The translations under genes and the position numbers were made by a program. From assembly GCF_011397635.1 (NCBI RefSeq), contig NC_064763.1, positions 25,185,437 to 25,249,436 on the forward strand: a stretch of 64,000 bases of DNA, read 5' to 3'. Shown in pieces: positions 49,701 to 60,600 of this stretch (position 1 is its first letter; the number at the start of each line of letters is the position of its first letter). Below the pieces are notes generated by a model. That model did no database searches. It had not been told where the DNA came from and saw nothing but the letters and a program-made list of their open reading frames with translations. This DNA is from Epinephelus fuscoguttatus (taxonomy: Eukaryota; Chordata; Actinopteri; Perciformes; Serranidae).

Positions 49701-51112
49701 AAAAGCCCAACCTTTCACGTCAGCATAATACGCGGCTGGTTGACGTCATTCTTTACGCCAGCCAGCGGGAAAACAACTAAAGTTAAGGCGGTGGAAACCC
49801 GTGTAGGGTGGGTGGGAGCGGTGGTGGATGGGTCCAGCAACAACCGACTTTCATCCAGGAGGCCAGTGTTCGCTTCCCATAGCCAAACCCTGTTCTTTTT
49901 TCCAAACCCAGCCGCATGCGTGTGCTGTTAAAGGAAAAAAGCCATCAATTTGTGGTGTTGGGGTGTTTGCGATGTTGTGTGTTTATTTTGAAAGAGACTG
50001 TATGCAAGCTGTAAATTGCATCTGACAATGGAAGAGTATTTTGAAAACAGACAATCCATGTAACAGGCAGGACTCGACACGGCGTCCCAGAACATCAACA
50101 ACCAATGCACCCAGGGTACCTTGCATGACATATCTGGACGTGGAAAGTCCATAACCAAACATCAATATGTGACAGAAAGAATGTTTTTGTTTCGCACCAC
50201 CCCCTTCACCCACATTCGTAAAGAACAGTCCCTAAGTATTTTTCAGTGACTTACCAGGAAAGGTCTGTCTAATGTGTTACCTTGAGGAGAACCAGCCCCT
50301 CTGTTGCTATCATATTCTTTACAAGTCTCTTTTATTCGTCTGTGCACGTTCCTGTGTTTCTGCTTCTCTGCCTTTCTGTAAGCGACAAGCCAATGACCAG
50401 CACCTACAGGGAAAGTCAAATTCAGCATCCAAACAATCAGTCGGACGGCTCCAACTCATTCAAAATGCAGCAGCCAGAGTCCTTACACATACACGTAAAT
50501 TTCAACATGTTACTCTGCACAATATCAGATACTGCATAGATATTATCATACAACCCGATGAGGCCTCTCAGGTCATCAGGCAGAGGTTTTATAGCTGTAC
50601 GCAGAACTAGATCAAGTTGCCTGCTGACCTGAGGTTCAGCACAACTGTGTCCATTTAAGACTTCTTTTTCTCCCAGGCTCATGGTTAATTAGTGTGTGTG
50701 CACAGTCATTTGATTGCACGTGATTGTGTTGATGTTTTTGTTCTCTCTGTATTATTATGTTGATGATGATGACTATTGCTCATACTGTATTCTTATGTTT
50801 ATGCTTCTTATGTTATCATACTTTTATCTGCTGTCTTTCAATGTAAAACACTTTGAGTTTACGTGTGATGAAATGTGCCATATAGCCTAAATAAAATTGC
50901 ATATGCCATAAAACAATGGCAGCAGAAACTGTTTGCAGTTTTTAACATGCTACTTTAATGTCTGGGGTGTTTTTTTACTTTTATTTTTATTTTTTAATAC
51001 TTATTTAAGTCAACCCACCTTCTTTCCTTCGACGCAGGAATGTCCGGGTTGGGAAACATTTGGTAGGATTGCTGTGTCCATGATCAAATTTATAGGACGC
51101 TGCTGCAGTCAT
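43787..51112 (-). CDS. xrra1: X-ray radiation resistance-associated protein 1 (leucine-rich repeat protein)
   Basis: A leucine-rich repeat protein implicated in the cellular response to X-rays; its biochemical role is not settled. Seventeen minus-strand exons, 5' to 3': 51019-51112, 50255-50403, 48888-48959, 48726-48798, 48535-48632, 48175-48323, 47147-47251, 45751-45869, 45579-45631, 45408-45497, 45228-45321, 45016-45134, 44740-44916, 44500-44647, 44269-44387, 44047-44152, 43787-43971. All have GT-AG ends and agreeing phases, 649 residues in total. The N-terminus YKFDHGHSNPTKCFPTR then GHWLVAYRKA matches XRRA1. LRRs span about residues 130-370 (LRELSLSLSGI, VLDLSYNSL, LKVLHLTGNQL, LEVLMLDDNRL, LRFLNLQGNRI, LQFLNLADNK, LREIDLHSNPL), followed by GDPPLLAYYLQERLGI and an acidic, charged tail. 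The weakest call is the donor after exon 15 (AGG|GTTTAA). It is shorter than the 792-residue human protein. It is head-to-head with neu3. Confidence 0.93.
45949..47098. mobile_element. 1.15-kb TTAA-flanked element in xrra1 intron 7
   Basis: TTAA at 45945-45948 and 47099-47102 brackets inverted ends AGGACCAGTGT ... ACACTGGTCCT. The inside starts 'aggatttagtgacatctagtggtgg', a widespread teleost repeat opening. No transposase is readable, so it is non-autonomous or a composite. It fills most of the intron between exons 7 and 8. Confidence 0.8.
49740..50165 (+). repeat. Dispersed repeat, copy 2, in xrra1 intron 2
   Basis: Same block order as 38571-38790 ('gtgggtgggagcggtggtggatggg', 'atccaggaggccagtgttcgc', 'ttttgaaaacagacaatccatgtaacagg', 'gaacatcaacaaccaatgcaccca'), with a longer middle. 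It lies inside the gap between xrra1 exons 2 and 3. Confidence 0.7.
50440..50895 (+). mobile_element. LINE 3' end fragment in xrra1 intron 1
   Basis: The plus strand reads GRLQLIQNAAARVLTHTRKF, the end of a LINE reverse transcriptase (the RLQLIQNAAARVLT motif of L2/Rex-type elements). A decayed 3' region follows, ending 'aacactttgagtttacgtgtgatgaaatgtgccatatagcctaaataaaa'. It is 5'-truncated and antisense to xrra1. Confidence 0.75.
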
Positions 51113-51962
51113 CTTGGTCGCCTGTGAAATCCACTCATCACAAACAACTTTTTATGCAAGTGTTAATTACGCTCTTCACGAGGTGAGCTGGCACGGCTAC
51201 TTGCTACAATATATTTTGATCCGGAGCTACACTGTAGTGCTCAGTATCCTAGCAACAGCATGTCAGACGAGCGCTGCTCCTCCCATCCAGCGGGGGGCGC
51301 TAAGAAGTGAGCGCGCCTGTTTTCATGACAGGCGAAGGCGGAAGAAACCCGTGAGCCCAGCTAGTCAAAGATTGAATTCAATGATAAGATAATAGTCCGC
51401 CTAACGACCCGAATATATTGTGAGATATTTGACATATGTCGGCACGAATATGCTGCAGTTTTCCAAATACAAACACAAGGTATCAAATTACTCACTGAGA
51501 CGACTTTATGTTCGACAAGTGTCCGTTAAACTGTTTAGCTAGCTACACAAGCTAACTAACGTCTAATCGGGGTTGACCACATTGCGCATGCGTGACGCCG
51601 CACACCAGAGTCTCTACATGATTCTGATAGCTCCTGCCCTCTTACAGATAGCAGCCACCTCGTCTGTCATTTTGATATCATGCCTGCACGGCATGATAAT
51701 GAATATCTGGCCATACTAAATATTTGAAGCGCTAGCTGACGTAGGTGGCCAAACGCGACTTTTAGTTTGATCCGGACGCATCTAAGCGAACACGGAAGTG
51801 AGTGTGATTTCACCTCTTGCCTCAGCGCCGTCTTCTTTTCTGATGAACCCATAGCATCAGTGTCGTGAACATCAGAGGTCCCTTTTGTGGCGAGAAATTA
51901 GACGGTATAATGCCGCTCACGCAGAGACCAAGGGTGACAGATGTGACGAGTGACAAGTGAAG
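51113..51962. promoter_or_regulatory. Shared promoter region between xrra1 (-) and neu3 (+)
   Basis: The two start codons point away from each other, 1040 bases apart, with no other gene between. A consensus NRF1 palindrome TGCGCATGCGTG lies at 51583-51594, and the region has several CpGs (gcgctaagaagtgagcgcgcc near 51297). No TATA box is clear on either strand. It fits a bidirectional CpG-type promoter. Confidence 0.55.
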
Positions 51963-52152
51963 GTGAGGGTTTTGTTATGCACGCACAATATACGCTAGAT
52001 GCAATTTGTAACAATGCAATCCTATGTGTCTATGAGGAGCTGTTGGAGTGTGAACTCTTTTAGTGTAAAGATTGTTGTAGATTAAAAAAAAACCCGAAAC
52101 GAGACTTGACATGCATATGTAATATATTTAATTGCAGGAGCTCTGATCCACC
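51790..52152 (+). other. neu3: Predicted 5' UTR exon and intron of neu3
   Basis: A donor AAG|GTGAGG at 51962/51963 and an acceptor ttaattgcag|gag ending at 52137 define a likely 5' UTR intron. The coding exon then begins with 15 untranslated bases and a strong start context, CCACCATGG. The 5' limit of the first exon is a guess. Confidence 0.45.
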
Positions 52153-53477
52153 ATGGGAAATACGCCATCAAAGAGTGGCAGCGGAGAGGAACCGGTCAAA
52201 ACAACTTTGTTTGAAAAGGAGCCAAGTGGGATAACATACAGGATTCCTGCCCTTATTTATCTGAGGCACTGTCACACCTTCCTCGCCTTTGCAGAGAAAA
52301 GATCCTCGCCCTCTGACAATGATGCCAAAATCCTTGTTATGAGAAGAGGAACACTGAAAGATGATGGATCTGTTCAGGTAATAACCACGTTATTAACCTT
52401 TACTTGAATACTGTCATCACTGTATGTGCTCATCTTTTTAAAATGTTCTCCTTTGTCATGTTTTTCCAGTGGTCCTCCAGTCAGGAGCTGTCAACAGCAT
52501 GCCTGCCAAACCACCGCACTATGAATCCCTGCCCTGTGTATGAAAAAAACAACAAAACACTGTTTTTATTTTTCGTCTGTATCTGGGGAAACACCTCAGA
52601 GTGCAGGCAGATCATGACAGGTAAGAACAAGGCACGTCTTTGCTGTGTGAGCAGCAGCGATGACGGACAAACCTGGAGTCAAGCAAGAGACTTAACAGAA
52701 AGTGTTATTGGTGAGACTATCCATAAGTGGGCCACATTCGCTGTGGGACCGGGCCACGGTGTGCAGCTGGAAAATGGCAGATTGATCATCCCAGCGTACG
52801 CTTACTACGTCCCTTACAGATGCTGTTCCGTCCCCATTCCCTTTACAGTCTACCCACGTGCACTGTCACTTTATAGCGCGGACTTTGGCCAGACTTGGCA
52901 AATAGGTAAGATGCTTCGGAAAAAGTCATGTGAATGTGAAATGGCAGAGATCATAGACCACGAGGGCAGGAGTCATCTTTACTGCAATGCTCGTAACACT
53001 GGAGGCCACAGGTGTGAGGCCCTGAGTGAGAACAGCGGTGTGTATTTTGACAAACCCCACATTGCTTCAGAGCTTGTTGAGCCACCTTCAGGCTGTCAAG
53101 GCAGTGTCATTGGCTTTCCTGCTCCTGAGTTTGTCCCCAACGATGATGCTGAAAGCAAAGCTTGTGGCACGTCGCTCCTGTCTCCAGACACACAAACCTG
53201 GCTCCTTTTCATCCACCCAACTAACAAGTCTGGCAGAAGGGACATGGGCGTGTATTTGAACCGATCCCCCCTGCACTCCTCAGGGTGGGACAGGCCTAGG
53301 ATCATCCACAGCGGGCCCAGCGGCTACTCCGACCTGGCTTACAACGGAGACAAGGATCAGTTTTCCTGCCTGATGGAGTGCGGGAAGGAAAGTGAACTTG
53401 AGCAGATCGCGTTCTTGTCGTTTACCCTTAATGATGTCATGCAGACAGGCAGCAAGAAAGACAAGAAGATGCGCTGA
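52153..53477 (+). CDS. neu3: Sialidase-3-like ganglioside neuraminidase
   Basis: A GH33 exo-alpha-sialidase that removes sialic acid, chiefly from gangliosides, at the plasma membrane. Two coding exons, 52153-52377 and 52470-53477, join in phase 0 to 410 residues (human NEU3 is 428). YRIP at 29-32 supplies the first catalytic arginine (Arg30). FAEKRSSPSDND near 46-57 holds the acid/base loop. TMNPCPV is the NEU2/NEU3 signature. Asp-boxes SSDDGQTW (137-144) and SADFGQTW (211-218) are intact. NAR (Arg250), LNR (Arg340) and GYSDLA (Tyr361) match the remaining arginines and the tyrosine nucleophile. There are no frameshifts, so it looks active. The protein starts MGNTPSKSG, an N-myristoylation-type sequence, and ends in a basic KKDKKMR tail. 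Position beside xrra1 supports NEU3 over NEU2 or NEU4. Teleosts often carry several neu3 paralogues; only one is in this window. Confidence 0.93.
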
Positions 53478-54442
53478 AGTGCGGTTGCTTTATTTCTGTA
53501 TTAACAAAGCTCTTTAACATTCTCCCGCAACCTAAAAACCCAAGCAAAAGTCACTAAATATGCTGTGCAGTAACATCTGTCTGTGTTTACTGTTGTTCTA
53601 CAGTCTGGAGATGATAATGCATGCATGAGTCGTGTGTTTTGTTGTCTCCTTGTTTACATGAAGAAGTAATCCAAGTCTTAATAGTATTAATATGCAAGCA
53701 GTCGTGTAAGGAAGGAAACTATTTTTAATAGGTTGGGTGGCTGATTGCGAGCATGCTGTGCTGGACTGTCATCTTAAAAACAGGCTTTGTGTGTAGCATG
53801 TTTGACGAGTACTTCATGCCCATTTCTGCATCTTATTAAACTGTCAGTGTGTTCTGAGCAGTGGAGAGAATTTGCCTACCTCTTTTTATTTTCATACGAA
53901 GATCATAGCAGGCCTTGTAAAGTAGAGCGTAGAGTTTCCTTCATGCTCAGTCGCTCCTTTACATTTAGTATACTCTGATTCACATATGCCTTCGACTCCA
54001 CTGTTTAAACTCAAGCCTGTCAGTGCACAACCTTTCCTGTGGGTCACAGTGAGCGCCGCACAGTTGGCAACAAAACTGGACAGAGAATTTAAACATTGAC
54101 TTTTTACTCGCCACATCCAGCTAATCAATGAAGAGACCAACCAAACTGTACCACACCTATGAGTTTGGGGAGAGCAGAGAGATGCTTCTGAGCATTTTTG
54201 GCTACTTTGTACTGTACAAAGATTTCTATCACATTCATTTTCAAAAGCAATATTTCCCTTGGTTTTATTATTTATTTTCCGGCACATTCAGCATGATTTT
54301 CTGAACAGGCTTTTTCCCCCAGGCATCATTAATTTAGTGCAGTATCATGGCCAGGTATGATTGGCTGGCTGTTGGTTATAAAGTGAAAGCATGTGACAGC
54401 ATGTAGAAGAAGACTCACTATTTATAAAGCCACTAGGAATTT

Positions 54443-54444
<2 letters not shown>

Positions 54445-54486
<42 letters not shown>

Positions 54487-54492
54487 ACACAC
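54445..54492. repeat. (CA)n microsatellite in the neu3 3' UTR
   Basis: About 22 CA units with one interruption. Confidence 0.95.
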
Positions 54493-54650
54493 TATTGTAC
54501 ACACTAATGTACTGAGCGACTTTAACTTCCATCTTTGCCTAATGTTGTGAGGCAAAAAGCCTCCTGGTGGTTCCACACTAGTTTCATTGTGTTTTTGTTG
54601 ACTGTTGTGGAAAGTGACAAAACCTGCATGAAACATGTATTTTAGTAGAA

Positions 54651-54656
54651 AATAAA
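54651..54656 (+). terminator. neu3: Probable neu3 polyadenylation signal
   Basis: AATAAA followed at about 25 bases by 'tgttttattcagttttgtcc', implying a 3' UTR of about 1.2 kb. Confidence 0.55.
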
Positions 54657-54679
54657 AGTAACCTGTGACCACGCGATTC

Positions 54680-57505
54680 ATGTTTTATTCAGTTTTGTCC
54701 AATTTTTTTGTTCTGATTGTGGTGTAATTACAGGTATTACTGCTGTAGGGATCTGTTTAAGAAGACAAGTAGGACAATAATTATCTGTCAAACAGGGACA
54801 GGGGATAATAGATGGGGCATGGGTGTGGTTTTAAAAGCAGCTATGAAAAACACTTTATCGGCTGTCGGGAGCATTTAATTCCCTCAGCAGCTAAAGGAGG
54901 CTTAGGGCATGTTGAAATGATGTGGAGGACTTTTGTTGTGAAACGACCTGTGGGGAGTTGGATGTGATTCAGCAGATGTGCAGACAGCTGGGATGAATTA
55001 AGGACAGGAAGGAGCTTTTAGTCGAGGATGGAGTCTGGATATTCTGTATTTTTTAGGTTTTCCAAATAATATGATATCTCTACCATTATGGGTGTTGTAG
55101 TTTTTCATAAACTAATTTTCAAATGAAAATTAGCAGTGTTGTGACATGATTTGCCATCTGAGTGTCTTGACAAATAGAATATCACTATAAATATGGTCAC
55201 TATGAATATGGTCACCTTCTGGCTCCAAAAATCCAAGATGACGACAGCCAAAATGCCAAACCTGAGGCTTCAAAACAGGAGACCACAAAGCAATGGGTGA
55301 GGTCATGGTACCTACATCCATTATTATTTTTTTACAGTGACAGGATAGCAGGATGGTTACCCTGTGCAATTGAGTGGCCCACTGATGTGTGTGTTTAACA
55401 GTGGAGGCCAATAGTACAGTGTAATAAGATATATCAGGATCTGGCTACAGGTGCAACCCTTTAAGTCCACTTAAAACTTCACTGACTGTATTTAAATGTC
55501 ATAATACAGATGCAGATGTACTAAATGGTGGTCAACTCATACTGATATGAATTGCCTGCTCCATTAAATTATTGTAGTTGTAAGAGGATATCAGTAGACA
55601 TCTGTGCCCTTTGGTTCACAGCAGCAGCTACAGACTACTTGGTACTTCACTGCTGTGTCTGATCATTTATATAACCACCGAACTGGTACAAAAGCAACAA
55701 CTAGGCAAGGTATTAAGTGTATTTTATTAGATGTGGGATCTTGTAAATCTCCAGTGTGCTCGTCTGACTGACCAGCTACTTCCTTGCTTTCTGTTTTTCA
55801 TCACCTTGTCCAACCAGCTTCTTCACAAGAGCGATGAATCATGCGGTGAAACCTGTTTTTCTCCGACAGCGTTGGCGGTGACACATCCAACATTTTCCAG
55901 CACATATGATAATCTTTATCAGAGGGTGGCTTTCTGTGATACACACATATGTGTTATCTATCACTCCGCTGACATTTGGGAGTCCAGTGACTGAGAGGCT
56001 AGCAGTGTCGGCGTCACAGATGTTTTCTGTTTGTGGTAAGCATGTGTGGCATCCCAGCAGGCTCTGCTCTTTCAGAAGCACGGATCAGTGCTGGACACAC
56101 AACTAGCACATTGTTCTTGTATCATCCATTTGAGTGACCCCTGGGCCCTCAGGTGAAGCTGCCAGACACTGAGTTATTTTTTGATTTTGTAAAGCAGTGA
56201 AAAAATCACATGGCTTGGCATAACTTCAAGGAATTATTTGCATGTTAAAGTTATATTTTTCATCCATCTTGATAGTTATGTATTCCTAGTTTCCCCATTA
56301 CATAGATTATCCCCAAGGATTAGAATGATTATTTACCAAACCTCAAAATATATCCCACTGTTATATGTATAAGTGCAAATTTGACATCTTTATATGCTTT
56401 GTATTTTCATATGCAACTGTTTATCTATATATACTCATGGTTAATAATTCAAAAGTGCAATTTCTGGGTTTGGGCCTTTGTTACACATATAATGAGTGAG
56501 CCTACAAAACAAAGCTGTTTGTCTTAAATGTCACAAACCATTAAACAAGAAAGCTAAAAGTCTGGTCATGTCAACTCAGAACATTTCTTTGCCAATATGA
56601 GGAACACTAAGGAATAAAAGTAACAGCTTAATCTACATCTGCATGGGCACTAAGAGTATTCAGTGTGGGATTTCACAGGCGGCTCTCTCGGAGAAGGAGC
56701 ACTCTAAAGAAACACATAGATAAGCTTTTGATCTGCCAAATCTAGCTAGATGACTTAAAAGAGTATTTCTGTTTCAATACATATACACTACAGGCAAAAT
56801 CATGGTACTGTTTCCATGCTCCATGTACGTGTTGCTGTCATTGCAAAAACAAATCCTTTTATTGTAACACACTAGGAAGCAAACACAAAGGCATATTTAG
56901 AGCTTCACTGGGTGCAGAAATGGAGCAACCAAACTGGTTCAGGGTTCAAGGTAGACTTAAGCTCGAGAGATAGGCATTAAGGTGTGGGAGTTATCAACTT
57001 GTGTGTTTGTTTTCTGGCTTCAGTTATGAGCGCTGACCAGATGTAACAATGAGGAAAACTGTGGTTCAATGAGCTGCTGCTTTTTTTATGTTCTAAAGTA
57101 AAAATGCTGAATGAAAAATCTTGTTTCGTTGTTCAGTGAAGTGTACAGAAGGGAGTTAAAAACCATCATGGGAGCACTGGACGTGGTGATTATAATCCTA
57201 GAACTAACAGCATCATGTGGCCCATATGCTATTTCTAATGTTTTTGGGGATAGGTGGTTTATATGCAGCTCATAAATTAATTTCCCTGAACATATACATA
57301 TAAACAGCTTACTCCAGTTGTCATCACTGAAGGTTAGCTAACCTTAACTTTCAACTCAGTGGTTCAGAGTGGTGAATAGTAAATCTTTTCTGACTTTCTA
57401 TAAACATTTTGACTCAGAATTGTAAGTGTGCATGAATCTTCTGTGTGGACAACCCCTTTGTCCGAATTCCAGTGTAAACGTTTGCACAACGGCTCTGCAG
57501 CTTTT
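54680..57505. other. Gene-free stretch
   Basis: No coding exon recognised on either strand. Confidence 0.4.
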
Positions 57506-57512
57506 AATAGTG

Positions 57513-57725
57513 AATGGACTACAGTTATATAGCGCCTCTCTGCTTTTGCTCTCATCCACCCATTCACGCAAACATTCATACACAGATGGTGGTGGAGCTG
57601 CCATGCAAGGCGCTGGCTTGCCTATTGGAAGCAGTGTGGGGTTCAGTGTCTTCCTCAAGGACACTTCGACATGTGGACAGTAGGAGCTGGAGATTGAACC
57701 ATCAACCTTTCTCATTCCCAGGGTG
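57513..57725 (-). repeat. SINE, minus orientation
   Basis: The minus strand shows the SINE family of 21968-22256: 'tccttgaggaagacactgaacccc' in the core and the tRNA-like head further left. It starts with the 'agcgcctctctgc/ctatata' 3' end on the plus strand at 57525. Confidence 0.65.
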
Positions 57726-57839
57726 TCAGATATGGCAGCTAGGTTAGTGGCCATCGGTGTCAAATTTTGATGCACAGGGCATCCTTTAGCATCTGTATGA
57801 GACGCACTAGGCTTTCAATTAACTCCAGTGTAAACCCAT

Positions 57840-57940
57840 TCACAGCAAGGGCTGGTGGACGGGTCAAACAAACACAGGACTTTAATTCAGGAGAGCATTG
57901 TTTGTACCCTGTGTGAAACCAAAAGTAATGTTGAGTTTTG
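57840..57940 (+). repeat. Dispersed repeat, copy 2 (partner at 42010-42350)
   Basis: 'gggtcaaacaaacacaggact ... gtaccctgtgtgaaaccaaaagtaatgttga' matches the minus strand of the 42-kb copy. Confidence 0.65.
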
Positions 57941-58439
57941 AAACTGTGTAACATAGTTAGACCAGGCCCCAAGAGGTGTGCTGGACTATGACGCCAATGT
58001 AATATAGTGGGTAAACCGTGAAATTTCAGGGTCCATCATGAGTTGTTGTTGGGCCCAAAAAAGACTTTTTCCCATAAAGTCGGGCAGAGATGACTGTAAA
58101 AAAAGTGGATGCCTCCAACGTTGCATCCAGTTCTCTTTCTACATACATATACATCACATACGTTACATGACATACTCGTTAACCTACTGTAAGTTACGCC
58201 ACAAATTTTCCTCAAACCAAACCATGATCTTTTTTCTAAACTTAACCAAACAGTTTGGGAGTTTTGGTGTAAAAATCTATGTTTCCTGTTAACTTTATTA
58301 AAAAAGACAGTGTGCATAACTGACATAACGTCCCTGAATGTCAAAACAAAACTTGATGCTAGAGAGGTACCTAAAGCATCATAGTTTGAAGCATAGAGCC
58401 ACTGAGCAAGCTACTGTATCTGACAGGTTGGGAGTGAGA

Positions 58440-58505
58440 GCATGTCGGCCAACCTTGTGATTAAAGGACGACCTGCTCTACCTCCTGAGCAGCAGCCGCC
58501 CCCAC
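58440..58505 (-). repeat. SINE head fragment, minus orientation
   Basis: 'gacctgctctacctcctgagcagcagccgcc' is the reverse complement of the tRNA-like SINE head. Confidence 0.55.
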
Positions 58506-59679
58506 TATTTATGTAACAGGTTCAAACACAAAAAGAAACTACCTTTAAAAGACATTATGTGCTTCGCCTCTTTAGGTTAGATAGGTTTGAGCAACAGACA
58601 TGATACATTCAGTATGAGTTGTCTCTTCTCTCTTTTGGTTTCTCTTTGTTGCAAGACAGTAAAATATAAGTTATGCAGGCAAAGTTACATTTTCAAGGTT
58701 TGATTGAAGTGTCTATGTACACTGGAAGCTACACTCGGTCGAACTGTACATCATCACAGAGTCACAGAGGGGAGCAACGTATCGGCTGCTCCATCAGGGA
58801 TTCTTTCATGATTGATATATTTATCTCGTTATCTCACTGCCAGACAGATAAGCCTATTTACAGTACAATGTAACCTTGTAGCAACTGAAACAACTTCATG
58901 TATCAAAACACACCCCCTCTCTGGAGACTGGTGCTGCTTTCATGGGAAAATCACAAAAGGAACAAATTCCCCCTTCACATTACAAAGTATTGAAATCAAT
59001 ACAAAACTAAAGGGAAAAGACATAAAATGCACAGTATAAAACCAGTTGTGCATGTGTGCAAGAATCGAGGGAAAAGACAATACAGAGAGAGAGAACTCCC
59101 AGAGAAATGAGCAGAGAAGCTATATTTTTAGGCTTCCACAAAAAAAAAAGAAGTTACATTTGCTAAATCTTACCCCAAGTGACCTGTGGCAAGAGTCATA
59201 TCACATTTGATAAACTCAGACTAATCATTTATGTCCTATCATTTGAAAACTACTAGTTCACCACAGTGTGTCCAAATCCTTCTGTCAGATGCTCAGTGAC
59301 CTTTCCACATAGTCCGACTGTCTCAGACCTCTGATCTAGAAACAATGATGCTCTTCACAAGAACGGCATCGTCGAGAGAGAGTGCTGTCAACATCTTTTG
59401 ATACAGTTTAGGACAATACAAAGATTATACGCCGGATGGACACACAGCCGTGTCTGCAGACTGCAGAGAGTCTGTTTAAAGCAAGAGTGTCCGCCAGCAC
59501 GGATCCTGGATCAGACTGCCAGACCATTTAGAGTAAAAAAATGGCTTACAAGGGCACTGCAAATCTACATAAGCCATAAAAGCCATGCCACATTTACATC
59601 CCGATAGGGCTATTCTCTCTTAAAGGGACATGCGCACAGTTTACAAACAGAAGAGGCAAAAAGACTGCTGAGAAAGCAG

Positions 59680-60022
59680 CAGGGTTGGGAAAGTTACTTT
59701 CAAAATCTTACCCACTACTGATTCCTGATTGCCAATTTCAGATTGTAATAATGAGATATAATCCACTCTAATTCAAAAGCCGAATTCAAAATGTTGCAGT
59801 TCATTTCATTCATTTTAATTTAGATCAAGTAGTTTGTGCTCAAATCAGTCACAACTTCAATATATTTAAAAATATTCACAATATTTACTTTCAAAGTAAT
59901 ATATCAATTCGCCTATTTTTTAAAAGCATGTGCTCTGCTGTTTTTTTCAAGTTATACCAGACTGGATTAGGCTTTTTTTTCACTGTAATGACTTAACAAG
60001 TAATCCTTTGTTCCCAACCCTG
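59680..60022. mobile_element. hAT-type MITE, 343 bp
   Basis: The ends CAGGGTTGGGAA and TTCCCAACCCTG are inverted copies. Flanking octamers gaaagcag and taaagcag agree at 7 of 8 positions, an 8-bp target duplication. There is no coding capacity. Confidence 0.85.
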
Positions 60023-60600
60023 TAAAGCAGTGAGCGTGGCAGACCAGTCACATGCACATTATGGGGAATGTTAGGCTAGACACATGAGTACTAACCTTTG
60101 GCTCTCTGGCTGCTGGGTACTAAACATCATACAGAATAACAGGCAGCTGCGAGGGGAGGAGACTCTGATGTCCAATGAAAGCACCATTCACACTTTAAAG
60201 TTGCATTTTAGCACCCCGCTTTAGAACATCTGATTAACGAGAGTCAAATCTGCTTTGACAATAGTTGAATATCTTTTCACATCTCTTGGTCTCTTTGGAT
60301 GGCAGAGACCTGTTGCTCCAACCATCCTCCCCCTCTGTGGAAATAATTAGTCTGTGAACAATCGGCAGTGAGCAATATATGACCTGTTTTTTTTTTTTTT
60401 TTCACGATTGAGAGATCTTCTTTTTTTTTCATACATGATACAATGTATTGCGCAAAATGGATATGCGCACATACTGGAAGCATAATGTTGCCAAGGACAT
60501 GCAAGTTGTTGAGTATACAGCAGAGCAAAAAGCGATGTTTCCCAATGTCATTGTCTTCTTCGTCTTCTCGAAACATCATCTGTCACTCAGATTTGCATCT

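Noticed and set aside
50255-50403. xrra1 exon 2 ending at 50281 (caag|gtaaca)
   Set aside because: It leaves phase 1, which meets a stop in exon 3. The donor ctg|gtaagt at 50255 restores phase 0.
51677-51697. Short perfect inverted repeat atcatgcc-tgcac-ggcatgat
   Set aside because: Eight-base arms of this kind are expected by chance in a window of this size. No regulator is suggested.
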